A DNA stretch of 32,852 nucleotides from Patescibacteria group bacterium. GTDB taxonomy: Bacteria; Patescibacteriota; Patescibacteriia; UM-FILTER-42-10. The notes under the pieces are model-generated. The model was not told the origin of the DNA, ran no database searches, and saw only the letters and a list, made by a program, of their open reading frames with translations. Shown piece after piece: positions 26,113 to 32,852 of this stretch; positions within the stretch are counted from its first letter, which is position 1, and every line of letters begins with the position of its first letter. Made by a program: the position numbers and the translations under genes. The stretch spans positions 1 through 32,852 of the forward strand of contig JAHJEX010000051.1 of the NCBI GenBank assembly GCA_018825385.1, read 5' to 3'.

Positions 26113-26556
26113 ATGGCTGAAAAACTACAATTTGAAATTACAACTCCTGAAGGCAAAATCTATTCTGAACGGGTAGATGAAGTAATTCTGCCAACGCCAA
26201 ATGGTGAAATAGGAATACTTCCAAACCACATTCCTTTGGTTTCTCTATTGTCTCCCGGGGAAGTAAGAATTAAAGTAGGTTCTGAAGAAACATATTTGGC
26301 AGTATCGGGCGGGTTTATTGAAGTAAGACCTGATAAAATATTGGTATTAGCTGATACCGCAGAACACGCTGATGAAATTGATGAAGCTCGAGCAGAAGCT
26401 GCCAAAATTAAAGCGCAAGAGCTGGCAAATGTTAAAAGAACTGATGCAAAAGAATTTGCTGCACTTACTGCAAAGATTGAAAAAGAATTTGCAAGACTGA
26501 AAGTTGTTCAGAGAAGGCGCAGAAGAAGAAATATTCCACCTCCAACCGGAAATTAA
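26113..26556 (+). CDS. atpC: ATP synthase F1 subunit epsilon
   Basis: This 147-residue protein has the N-terminal beta-sandwich (LQFEITTPEGKIYSERVDEV, PTPNGEIGILPNHIPLVS) and a helical C-terminal domain (about 90-135) that in other bacteria inhibits ATP hydrolysis. The tail ends in an unusual run of Arg (RRRRRR) followed by NIPPPTGN, somewhat longer than usual. It is the last canonical subunit gene; a carbonic-anhydrase-like gene follows 15 nt later. Confidence 0.94.
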   Translation: MAEKLQFEITTPEGKIYSERVDEVILPTPNGEIGILPNHIPLVSLLSPGEVRIKVGSEETYLAVSGGFIEVRPDKILVLADTAEHADEIDEARAEAAKIKAQELANVKRTDAKEFAALTAKIEKEFARLKVVQRRRRRRNIPPPTGN

Positions 26557-26571
26557 TCCTAATTCAAAACT

Positions 26572-26994
26572 ATGTCACATCGTGCAAAAGCCCTAATAGT
26601 ATCCTGTATGGATTTTCGTTTTCAAGATGCTGTCAATGATTTTTCAGAAGACCTGCGAGTTGAAGGTTCCTATGATTTGATAACTATTCCAGGTGTGGCA
26701 AAAAATCTGTCACGACCTGACAGTGATGAATTAAAAAATTATTTACTGAACACTATTGAGAAATCATATCAGCTACATGATATTGCAAAAGTAATAATTA
26801 TAAACCACCAAGATTGTGGGGGTTACGAAAAATATGATGATGAGCAGAGCGAGAGGGTGCAGCATTTCACAGATTTAAAGAAGGCAGGAAAAATAATTGA
26901 AGGCAATTTTCCAGAATTAAAGGTAAAACTATATTTTGCAAATATCAAGGAGAAAGGAAATAAAAGAGAGATAGATTTTGAAGAAGTAAAATAA
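26572..26994 (+). CDS. Beta-carbonic anhydrase-like protein at the end of the ATP synthase operon
   Basis: The 140-residue protein shows the beta-class zinc site: Cys12 with the Asp14-Arg16 dyad in SCMDFRF, then His79 and Cys82 in NHQDCGGY. These are the residues needed for CO2/HCO3- interconversion, although the protein is shorter than typical beta-carbonic anhydrases (170-220 residues). Small members of this superfamily without proven activity exist, so function is likely but not certain. It lies 15 nt after atpC and before the shared terminator, so it is probably co-transcribed with the ATP synthase genes, suggesting a link to proton or bicarbonate balance. Confidence 0.8.
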   Translation: MSHRAKALIVSCMDFRFQDAVNDFSEDLRVEGSYDLITIPGVAKNLSRPDSDELKNYLLNTIEKSYQLHDIAKVIIINHQDCGGYEKYDDEQSERVQHFTDLKKAGKIIEGNFPELKVKLYFANIKEKGNKREIDFEEVK

Positions 26995-27002
26995 ACTAAA
27001 CT

Positions 27003-27031
27003 AAAAACAGGCTCTTCTTGAGCCTGTTTTT
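27003..27031. terminator. Bidirectional terminator between ATP synthase operon and heliorhodopsin gene
   Basis: A perfect 12-bp stem AAAAACAGGCTC / GAGCCTGTTTTT with a TTCTT loop gives T-runs on both strands. It ends the ATP synthase transcript (stop 26994) and the convergent heliorhodopsin transcript (stop 27043). Confidence 0.92.
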
Positions 27032-27042
27032 GAATTGCTGTA

Positions 27043-27807
27043 TTAAACTGGCCTCAATGTTCCAGCCCATACTTGCCAGGCCAACAATGATTTTGCTACT
27101 AGACTAAGTACGATGTAAGCTTTTTCACCATAAAGATAGTTTTTCCATTTACCAACTTTTTTATACTGCAGAATCATGTTAATTGCAAAGACATTGAAAA
27201 ATAGAAATATGGAGAAGAATATCCAGTAAACAAAAGAAGGTGGGCCTTGTGTCTCACTGCCAGCAAATCCCAAATATAGTGCTATTGCTACCCAGGGTAT
27301 TGCACCTGCCAGTACGCCAAACCAATATGATGTCCAATTGGTTTTTTCAGTAGTCTGATTGTGCAATTCCATCACCCAACCAAAGAGAATCATCATCATA
27401 TTTAGAAAAAACATAAGCATCAAACTAACACCGTCATACATACCTGTAAGCATGGCGATAACTATTATCATCAGCGAAGAACTGAAAGAATACTCTATCC
27501 ATCGCGTATAATTAGTCCCTCTCTTCAGATTTTTGTTATACCATTCGTTAATCTTTGGCATAGCAATAAGAAGATGTGCCAGTGCCGATAACAGTAGAAA
27601 GCCAGCTACCAGGGGACCAACAGAGATTGAGAAGGCCTCTTTAAGCACTGGTTCTAGCTTCTGAGTTTGAGCGTTGAACTCAACAAAAACTGTAGTTATT
27701 GGAAGTGAAAAATTACTACTCAAAGCAAACATAGCAATTCCCTGTGCAAGATGAAAAAAGGCCATTATTAAATTAAACTTTCTTAGTCCTCTAAATCGCT
27801 TTTCCAT
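27043..27807 (-). CDS. Heliorhodopsin (retinal-binding seven-helix membrane protein)
   Basis: The 254-residue protein has seven hydrophobic segments and the hallmark motifs of heliorhodopsins. On helix 3, RWIEYSFSSSLMI carries the Schiff-base counterion Glu105 (E107 in type protein 48C12). On helix 7, 'YIVLSLVAKSLLAWQVWAGTL' carries the retinal Lys239. His19 (FFHLAQG) and His78 (ALAHLLIA) match the two cavity histidines of 48C12. The C-terminus is outside-facing in this family, inverted relative to type 1 rhodopsins. Family members show no clear pumping and are thought to be light sensors, with reported effects on enzymes and ion transport in some cases. I chose ATG 27807 because AAGGA lies 8 nt upstream; an ATG at 27834 would add 9 residues without such a site. 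No retinal synthesis gene is in the window. It lies behind proBCA on the same strand, 170 nt away. Confidence 0.93.
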   Translation of the reverse strand: MEKRFRGLRKFNLIMAFFHLAQGIAMFALSSNFSLPITTVFVEFNAQTQKLEPVLKEAFSISVGPLVAGFLLLSALAHLLIAMPKINEWYNKNLKRGTNYTRWIEYSFSSSLMIIVIAMLTGMYDGVSLMLMFFLNMMMILFGWVMELHNQTTEKTNWTSYWFGVLAGAIPWVAIALYLGFAGSETQGPPSFVYWIFFSIFLFFNVFAINMILQYKKVGKWKNYLYGEKAYIVLSLVAKSLLAWQVWAGTLRPV

Positions 27808-27902
27808 GTTTTGTTCCTTGTTGGTTTCCCCCATTGTTTTTTGCTTAATAATTTATGGTTAAATTATATATTATTTTACTAATACTACCAAGAGACTACG
27901 AG

Positions 27903-27908
27903 ATTATA
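27903..27908 (-). promoter_or_regulatory. Candidate -10 element for the heliorhodopsin gene
   Basis: An exact TATAAT on the minus strand (27908-27903) lies about 95 nt before the preferred start, between proA and the heliorhodopsin gene. The -35 region is only T-rich. No terminator is seen after proA, so read-through from proBCA is also possible. Confidence 0.35.
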
Positions 27909-27977
27909 GCCTCTTTGGAATATTTATAAAAATAAAAAATGGGCAAGCGGTAAGCATTATTCCTATAGATAGAACCA

Positions 27978-29237
27978 CTATTTTCTGGATTTCCAGTTGC
28001 TTCTTACAATCCACTTATTACTTGTAAGTTCACGCAGTCCCATGGGGCCACGTGCATGAAGTTTCTGAGTTGATATTCCGACTTCAGCGCCTAAACCAAA
28101 TTGAAAGCCGTCTGTGAATCGTGTAGATGTGTTTACATATACTGTGGCGGCATCAATGATTTGCAAAAACTGTTTACCCAATTTCTCGTTTCTGGTAAGG
28201 ATTGCTTCTGAATGACCTGAAGTATTTTTCTGGATGAAATTAAATGCTTCACTTGCATTTTTAACTGTCTTAACTGACATTTTTAGGCTGAGGTATTCTT
28301 TTCCAAAATCGTTTTTAGATGCATGTTTCAATAGCTTCTCAGGATAGTAGCTTTTTAGTGTTTTATAACTTGAAGGGTCTGCTTTGATTACTACTTTGTG
28401 CTTTGAAAGCCTTCTGGCAACAGCCGGAAGAAATTCATTTGCTATTGATTGATCTAAAACTAATGTATCCAGTGCATTACACACTGTTGGTCTTTGTGTC
28501 TTAGCATTTTCAACTATCTTTGCTGCTTTTTTTAGATTGGCAGTTTTTTCTACATAAGTATGACAAACACCCGCACCTGTTTCAATAATAGGGACACTGG
28601 CATTATCTCTGACAAAATTAATTAGCTTTCGTCCACCACGTGGGATTATTACATCAACATATTTGTTTAAACGCAATAGTTTCGCTATTAGTGATTTTTG
28701 GGAAGTGTCCAATAGTTGAACAGTATATTTTGAAAAGCCATGCTTCACTAATGCCCGCTGTATTAACAGTACTAATAATTTGTTAGTCGAATCTGCATCT
28801 TTTCCTCCTTTTAATATAATTGCATTACCGGATTTTAAAGCCAGGCTAGAAATTTCTACAGTAGCGTTTGGCCGTGACTCGTATATGATTCCTAGAACGC
28901 CAATCGGGGATCTAACAAGTGATATGTCCAAACCGTTTGACTGTCTTCTTTTTTCAATTACTTCCCCAATCGGATCGGATAGTTTTACCACAGCTAGCAA
29001 GCTTTCTCTAATCTCTTTCAGTCGCTTTGAATTTAGCATCAGTCTATCGGAAAGAGGATGATTTTCACCTTGCCTTAGTACATCTCTTCTGTTCGCTCTT
29101 AAAATGGCTTTTTCATTCAAGCGAATAAGCGAAGCAATTGTTTTTAAAATTGAGTTCTTCTTGTTCGTTGAAGCTTGAGAAAACAAACGGGAAGCATCTT
29201 TTGCATGTTTCCCCATTGTTAACATTGAATTACTCAT
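27978..29237 (-). CDS. proA: Glutamate-5-semialdehyde dehydrogenase (gamma-glutamyl phosphate reductase)
   Basis: This enzyme carries out the second step of proline synthesis, NADPH reduction of gamma-glutamyl phosphate. The 419 residues have the ProA pattern of the aldehyde dehydrogenase superfamily. PIGVLGIIYESRPNATVEI is followed by 'LKSGNAIILKGGKDA', the IPRGGRKLINFV segment, and the catalytic Cys in AKTQRPTVCNALDTLV. The C-terminal 'GAEVGISTQKLHARGPMGLRELT' is a strong family signature. The start overlaps the end of proC by 8 nt, so the two are translationally coupled. Confidence 0.97.
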   Translation of the reverse strand: MSNSMLTMGKHAKDASRLFSQASTNKKNSILKTIASLIRLNEKAILRANRRDVLRQGENHPLSDRLMLNSKRLKEIRESLLAVVKLSDPIGEVIEKRRQSNGLDISLVRSPIGVLGIIYESRPNATVEISSLALKSGNAIILKGGKDADSTNKLLVLLIQRALVKHGFSKYTVQLLDTSQKSLIAKLLRLNKYVDVIIPRGGRKLINFVRDNASVPIIETGAGVCHTYVEKTANLKKAAKIVENAKTQRPTVCNALDTLVLDQSIANEFLPAVARRLSKHKVVIKADPSSYKTLKSYYPEKLLKHASKNDFGKEYLSLKMSVKTVKNASEAFNFIQKNTSGHSEAILTRNEKLGKQFLQIIDAATVYVNTSTRFTDGFQFGLGAEVGISTQKLHARGPMGLRELTSNKWIVRSNWKSRK

Positions 29238-30045
29238 ATTTTTTTGAGATTACTTTTGCTTTTTGGTATGCAGCCTGCACAGCACTTTTCCAGATTTTTA
29301 CAAATTGAGGACCTAACTTGTTCAGCGCTGCCTCGGTTATACCCTTTTTTGATGTAACAGCTTTCCTAAGCTCTGCAGAAGAGCGGGCATCACTTTCTGA
29401 AAGCTGTGCCGCACCGTGGAAAGTTTCGGTTACTAACTGAGCAGCTTCATCTTTTGTAAATCCAAGTCCACAAGCTTGCTGTTCCAGTAGCTCTGCTGTG
29501 TAAAAAAAGTAAGCGGGCCCGCTACCGCTGATTGCGGTTACTTTATCAATCATGGATTCATTTTTAACTTGAAAAGAAATTCCCATAACAGACAACAAAC
29601 TCATAATTATAGTTTTATTCTTTTTGGCAATGTTTGTAGGTGCGTACCATGCGGTAATACTTTTTCCTATTTTGGCTGCTAGATTGGGCATTGTTCTAAC
29701 AATGTTTTTGTGAGCCAGACGATTGGATAATGCTTTATAAGTGACACCAGCAATTACCGAGATTACCAGTTGGTTATCTTTCAGTTTTTCCTCTAATTCT
29801 TCTGCTACTAATTTATACTGCTGAGGCTTCACGGCTAAAAATATAATATTTGCAGATTTAATTGCCTGAAAAACATTTTTCTCCGACTTAATCCCAATTC
29901 TTTCGATTGCGGATCTCACAGACTGGGATTGATCGCATCCCACTAAACTTTTTTTTGCAGTCAACTCTGCCGCTAGTAATCTTTCCATAATTACAGTGCC
30001 CATATTTCCGCATCCGATTATTGATATTTTGTATGGCTTTTTCAT
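29230..30045 (-). CDS. proC: Pyrroline-5-carboxylate reductase
   Basis: This enzyme performs the last step of proline synthesis, reducing pyrroline-5-carboxylate with NAD(P)H. The 271 residues begin with the Rossmann motif IIGCGNMGTVIMERL and contain 'IFLAVKPQQ' and MPNLAAKIGKS. The C-terminal dimerisation signature is 'DKVTAISGSGPAYFFYTAEL' plus AAQLVTETFHGAA. Overlaps proB by 4 nt and proA by 8 nt, consistent with a single proBCA message. Spontaneous cyclisation of the ProA product feeds it. Confidence 0.97.
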   Translation of the reverse strand: MKKPYKISIIGCGNMGTVIMERLLAAELTAKKSLVGCDQSQSVRSAIERIGIKSEKNVFQAIKSANIIFLAVKPQQYKLVAEELEEKLKDNQLVISVIAGVTYKALSNRLAHKNIVRTMPNLAAKIGKSITAWYAPTNIAKKNKTIIMSLLSVMGISFQVKNESMIDKVTAISGSGPAYFFYTAELLEQQACGLGFTKDEAAQLVTETFHGAAQLSESDARSSAELRKAVTSKKGITEAALNKLGPQFVKIWKSAVQAAYQKAKVISKKYE

Positions 30046-31121
30046 AGTACTCTTAGGTTATCTACGTGAATGACTTCACGTTTAAGTATTTTAGGATTAT
30101 CCAGTGCATGAATTAGCTCTTTAGAGGAATAATTTACCACTCCAAAACCAATTACCTGCTTGTTTTGATCCAGTACTTCAATTATTTCTTTATTTCCGAA
30201 AGATCCTTGAATTGATTTTACCCCCACCATCAGTAAGCTTTTTCTATTTTGCAGTGCTTGAGCTGCTCCCTTATCCACCATAACACCGGCTGAAGTATTT
30301 TTTGCACACAAAATCCATCTATCTTTAGCAGAAAGTTTACACTCCTTGGCAATAAATTTTGTGCCGATCTTCTCATCAGCAATAATTTTAGAGATATTAT
30401 TAGGGATTAGTCCACTAGCTATCCATGTGGTAATTCCAGCGCTGGCAGCAATTTGAGCTGCATTAACTTTTGAATACATGCCACCTATTCCATGAGTTGA
30501 AATAGTGTCATCAGAAATAGCAGAAAAAATATCCTGTGCATCATTCACTTCTCTTATTAATTTTGCATTATTACTTTCAGTTTCCGGGTTTTCAGTCATC
30601 ACCCCTTCTTGGTTTGTAAGAAGTAAAAGTCTGGAGGCATCTATTGCAATTGCAGTCGCAGCTGCTAATACATCGTTGTCTCCAAAAGAAAGCTCATGAA
30701 CTGCAATTACATCATTCTCATTGATAATCGGCACAATGTCGTTTGTTAGCAATCCTTTAAGAGTGCGCAATGCGTTATCATAGCGTGAACGTTCACTAAA
30801 GTCGTCACGGGTTAATAGCACCTGCCCAACGTTTACCCTATGCTGCCTAAATAGCTTTTCATATTCATGCATTAAACGAGCTTGTCCAACTGCCGCATAA
30901 ACTTGTCGACCCGTTGTTGTTTCAGTTTCTTTTGATAAATTTGCAACTTCTTTTCCGGCAGCAACAGCACCGGAAGAAACCAGAACCGGCTTATATCCTT
31001 TCATGCGCAGGTAAACTAATTGTTCAGTAAGACCAGACAAAAGACTGCGATTTAGTTTTGAACCATTCGCAGTTAATATGTGGGTACCAACTTTGATAGC
31101 GACTATGTTTTTATTTGCCAT
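30042..31121 (-). CDS. proB: Glutamate 5-kinase with C-terminal PUA domain
   Basis: This is the first, normally feedback-controlled step of proline synthesis. The 359 residues comprise an amino-acid-kinase fold and a PUA domain. The kinase part has AIKVGTHIL, the VSSGAVAAGKEV loop, 'PIINENDVIAVHELSFGDNDVLAA' and GIGGMYSKVNAAQIA. The PUA domain spans about 275-355 (GVMVDKGAAQALQNRKSLL). A TATAAT box only 11 nt before the ATG (31137-31132) implies a leader of about 4 nt. It heads the overlapping proB-proC-proA operon. Confidence 0.97.
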   Translation of the reverse strand: MANKNIVAIKVGTHILTANGSKLNRSLLSGLTEQLVYLRMKGYKPVLVSSGAVAAGKEVANLSKETETTTGRQVYAAVGQARLMHEYEKLFRQHRVNVGQVLLTRDDFSERSRYDNALRTLKGLLTNDIVPIINENDVIAVHELSFGDNDVLAAATAIAIDASRLLLLTNQEGVMTENPETESNNAKLIREVNDAQDIFSAISDDTISTHGIGGMYSKVNAAQIAASAGITTWIASGLIPNNISKIIADEKIGTKFIAKECKLSAKDRWILCAKNTSAGVMVDKGAAQALQNRKSLLMVGVKSIQGSFGNKEIIEVLDQNKQVIGFGVVNYSSKELIHALDNPKILKREVIHVDNLRVL

Positions 31122-31131
31122 ATTGGTATCT

Positions 31132-31137
31132 ATTATA
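31132..31137 (-). promoter_or_regulatory. -10 element of the proBCA operon, near-leaderless start
   Basis: TATAAT on the minus strand at 31137-31132 ends 10 nt before the proB ATG (31121), placing the start point around 31125. The -35 region 17 nt away reads TTTATT. No ribosome-binding site exists. Confidence 0.55.
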
Positions 31138-31150
31138 CCCTGTTATTTAG

Positions 31151-31198
31151 TATAAATAAAGAGAGGAGCCGCAGGATATGTTGTCCGCGCGACTCCTC
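31151..31198 (-). terminator. Terminator of the STAS-domain gene
   Basis: Read on the minus strand: a 10-bp stem GAGGAGTCGC / GCGGCTCCTC (one U-G pair) with a 16-nt loop, followed by TCTTTATTTATA. It sits 22 nt after the STAS stop and separates that gene from proB. Confidence 0.75.
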
Positions 31199-31219
31199 GA
31201 AGCCGAAGGGGTATTTGCA

Positions 31220-31591
31220 TTATTGCATTACCTCCGGTATGTGATCCAGCTTCCTGAAATGCCTAAACATCGAGGAGAGCTGTGCGGTTCTCAGCACTCT
31301 TTTGATCTGAGCACTGGCACCGATGATAACGATAGGTTCAGTATGACCTGCGGCCTGGAACATCTTCATCAAGACTACCAGGATGCCGATGCCGCTGGAA
31401 CTCATCTGTTCGACGCCGGAAAGGTCGAACACGACCTGATTGAACTGCAGGAATTCCCTGGCGTGAAGCAGAGGCTCATCCCTGATCAGGTGTTCGTTGA
31501 AGTCGTTTGCACTGTTTCGGAACTTGCCTTCAAGTATGATCAAAAGAAGGCTGCCCCGGGCTTCCAGACTACGTTTCATGTAATCGGTCAT
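31220..31591 (-). CDS. STAS-domain protein, anti-sigma-factor-antagonist-like
   Basis: This single-domain protein of 123 residues resembles SpoIIAA/RsbV. It has the strand-helix pattern 'VVFDLSGVEQMSSSGIGILVVLMKMFQAAG' followed by PIVIIGASAQIKRVL. The phosphorylatable serine corresponds to Ser65; the Asp that usually precedes it (DSSG) is replaced by Ser64. Such proteins bind or are phosphorylated by anti-sigma kinases, but no kinase, phosphatase or sigma gene is in the window. I chose ATG 31591 since AAGGTGGTGAG lies just upstream; a GTG at 31603 would add 4 residues. The gene is visibly richer in GC than its neighbours and has its own promoter and terminator, which suggests acquisition from elsewhere. 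Confidence 0.8.
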   Translation of the reverse strand: MTDYMKRSLEARGSLLLIILEGKFRNSANDFNEHLIRDEPLLHAREFLQFNQVVFDLSGVEQMSSSGIGILVVLMKMFQAAGHTEPIVIIGASAQIKRVLRTAQLSSMFRHFRKLDHIPEVMQ

Positions 31592-31678
31592 TGTTCTCAC
31601 CACCTTGGGAGGTATGTTAGAAAGGGCAGTCTATTTACAAAATTCTTACCAACACTTTAGTGTGATAAAGAACTGCTT

Positions 31679-31707
31679 ACTTTATCATATCATACAAATT
31701 TTGTCAA
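31679..31707 (-). promoter_or_regulatory. Promoter of the STAS-domain gene
   Basis: On the minus strand TTGACA (31707-31702) and TAAAGT (31684-31679) are 17 nt apart. A CTTTA/TAAAG inverted repeat lies around the predicted start point (31656-31671). The insertion sequence begins about 10 nt upstream of the -35. Confidence 0.6.
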
Positions 31708-31723
31708 GGGAAGGTGGTAATGT

Positions 31724-31744
31724 CCACACACATATGGCGGTTTT
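31724..31744 (+). repeat. Left terminal inverted repeat of the IS481-like element
   Basis: CCACACACATATGGCGGTTTT; pairs with the right repeat except at one position (C against G at base 6). Confidence 0.8.
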
Positions 31745-31771
31745 CTAGGGTAGTGACTATCCTAGATAAAT

Positions 31772-32707
31772 ATGTGTATAAATATGCCAAAAACAATTAA
31801 AGAAGAGAGGTTGAGATGGATAATACCCATCTACAACAAAGAGATGAAACTAAAGGAAATAGCTAAAGTATGTCCACATTCCCAAAGGAGTTTGGAAAGG
31901 TGGGTGTCTGCATACAGAAAATATGGAGAAGCTGGCTTAGAGCCAAAATCAACAAGACCAAGGACTAATCCAAAAGAAACACCAATAAGGATAAAAGAAA
32001 AGGTGATTGAATTAAGAAAAGAAACAAAACGATGTGCTTTAAAACTAAAATGGCAATTAGGAAAAGAAGGGATCATAATCCACAGAAACACAATTCAAAA
32101 GATAATTAAAAAAGAGGGTTTAGTAAGAAAATACAGAATTAGAAAGCTAAAATACAAGTATATAAAAGTCCCTCTCGGAAAAGGAGAACTGGTGGAAATA
32201 GATGTTAAATATGTTCCTGATTTCGTCAAAAACAAACAGTATTATCAGTTTACTGCCATTGATTGCGCTTCAAGATGGAGATATTTAAAAATCTACAACA
32301 GCTATTCAAACTCTGACTCAATAGATTTTCTTCAAGAATTAACCAAAATTGCTCCATTTAGAATCCGAGCCATCAAAACAGATAATGGCAGTAATTTCAC
32401 TAATAGATATACTGGTTATCTAAAAAGCTCAGATCCAATCAACCCCAGACTGCACGACCTTGATATTTTGTGTCAAAAACTAAATATTATTCATTACTTG
32501 ATTGATCCCGGAAAACCGGCCCAAAATGGCAAGGTTGAAAGAAGTCATCGCTCGGACCAGGAAACATTTTACGATAGAAACACATTCAAAACATTAAAAG
32601 AGTTGGAAGCAAAGATTAGAATCTGGAATAAAGAATACAACAATCTTGAGCACTGTGGTCTAAATGGAAAAACACCCAATGAAATGCTAGAATTACTAAG
32701 TAATTAA
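31772..32707 (+). CDS. IS481-family-like DDE transposase
   Basis: The 311-residue protein has an N-terminal helix-turn-helix of about 65 residues (MKLKEIAKVCPHSQRSLERWV) and a second helical part. An integrase core carries Asp144 (ELVEIDVKYV), Asp204 (IKTDNGSNF) and Glu256 (QNGKVERSHR). About 51 residues separate the second Asp and the Glu, longer than the usual ~35, owing to an insertion around 209-230. The end 'EYNNLEHCGLNGKTPNEML' is typical of the IS481/IS3 group. A second ATG four codons in (31784) is an equally good start. It fills the element almost completely. Confidence 0.92.
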   Translation: MCINMPKTIKEERLRWIIPIYNKEMKLKEIAKVCPHSQRSLERWVSAYRKYGEAGLEPKSTRPRTNPKETPIRIKEKVIELRKETKRCALKLKWQLGKEGIIIHRNTIQKIIKKEGLVRKYRIRKLKYKYIKVPLGKGELVEIDVKYVPDFVKNKQYYQFTAIDCASRWRYLKIYNSYSNSDSIDFLQELTKIAPFRIRAIKTDNGSNFTNRYTGYLKSSDPINPRLHDLDILCQKLNIIHYLIDPGKPAQNGKVERSHRSDQETFYDRNTFKTLKELEAKIRIWNKEYNNLEHCGLNGKTPNEMLELLSN

Positions 32708-32726
32708 AACCGCCATATGTCTGTGG
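32706..32726 (-). repeat. Right terminal inverted repeat of the IS481-like element
   Basis: Reverse complement reads CCACAGACATATGGCGGTTTT, one mismatch from the left copy. It overlaps the last two bases of the transposase stop region. Confidence 0.8.
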
Positions 32727-32765
32727 TTAAAACAAGGTGTATTGTTGACAGATAGATAGAGCATG

Positions 32766-32852
32766 TTAAGGTATTGACAATTGGCTCATTTGAGTTCGGG
32801 TTATTGGCCGTGTCTGAACTATTGGCTTAACGATTGGAGATCCAGATGGATC
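32766..32852 (-). CDS. Possible C-terminal end of an unknown protein (5' end beyond the window)
   Basis: A minus-strand frame is open from the right edge to a TAA at 32768-32766, giving 28 residues rich in Pro, Ile, Thr and Gln (SPIVKPIVQTRPITRTQM). Each CCAATA/CCAATC hexamer encodes Pro-Ile, so the tail has a loose Pro-Ile repeat. It is too short to identify and could be chance. If real, the insertion sequence landed between this gene and the STAS gene. Confidence 0.3.
   Translation of the reverse strand, partial: DPSGSPIVKPIVQTRPITRTQMSQLSIP

Larger units (their letters stand above)
31717..32733 (+). mobile_element. IS481-like insertion sequence, about 1.0 kb
   Basis: The element encloses one DDE transposase gene. 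It is bounded by 21-bp inverted repeats with one mismatch (31724-31744 and 32706-32726); similarity continues weakly outward. AAGGTG occurs directly outside both ends (31711-31716 and 32734-32739), fitting a 6-bp target duplication and giving the borders used here. The exact ends could be a few bases further in. The transposase frame is intact, so the copy may be active. Confidence 0.75.

Noticed and set aside
31178-31660. 160-codon plus-strand frame over the STAS gene
   Set aside because: The minus-strand STAS frame has domain motifs, promoter, ribosome-binding site and terminator; the plus frame begins inside that terminator hairpin.
32780-32836. Four ATTGG motifs at the right edge as a tandem repeat or protein-binding array
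   Set aside because: The spacings (23, 18 and 11 nt) are irregular and the motifs are explained as well by Pro-Ile codons of a possible minus-strand reading frame.

Overview
The window is 32.9 kb of AT-rich, densely packed bacterial DNA using the standard code: TGA closes several genes and is never read through. Short genes, overlapping starts, few Shine-Dalgarno sites, a membrane-anchored Clp ATPase and a short ATP synthase delta subunit fit best with a small-genome Patescibacteria (Candidate Phyla Radiation) lineage. That placement is an inference; no rRNA gene is present to test it.

Left part (1-4.1 kb): the 3' end of a surface protein with fibronectin-like repeats, a MacB-like ABC ATPase/permease pair and a SLOG-fold protein, closed by a terminator. 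A convergent, self-contained gene for a small Cys-rich zinc protein follows, with its own promoter, ribosome-binding site and terminator. Middle part (4.1-17.3 kb): a long + strand run starting at a probably leaderless promoter. It holds a small membrane protein, a two-AAA Clp ATPase with an N-terminal zinc finger and membrane hairpin, GlyRS, an M16 peptidase, an AI-2E family transporter, MetRS, a B3/B4 editing-domain protein, CvpA, TatD, UppP, a membrane protein, RmuC and a small unknown. The GlyRS gene carries an in-frame, GC-rich, double-hairpin insert of about 69 nt that looks like a protein-coding palindromic repeat.

Right part (17.3-31.1 kb), an energy and ion block: a pilin-like protein, a CPA2-type Na+/H+ antiporter, then divergently a complete F-type ATP synthase operon (atpI/Z-B-E-F-H-A-G-D-C) ending with a beta-carbonic-anhydrase-like gene. 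Convergent to it, sharing a bidirectional terminator, is a heliorhodopsin gene. Upstream of that on the same strand is an overlapping proBCA operon for proline synthesis. The c subunit looks proton-type, so the antiporter could couple the proton gradient to Na+ export, and proline could serve as osmolyte. The heliorhodopsin, a light-sensing rather than clearly pumping family, sits in the middle of this set.

Right end (31.1-32.85 kb): an orphan STAS-domain gene with noticeably higher GC, its own promoter and terminator, an IS481-like insertion sequence with near-perfect inverted repeats, and possibly the last codons of another gene on the minus strand.

Most noteworthy: the heliorhodopsin in this context, the coding palindromic insert in GlyRS, the membrane-tethered zinc-finger Clp ATPase, and the hairpins flanking atpE.
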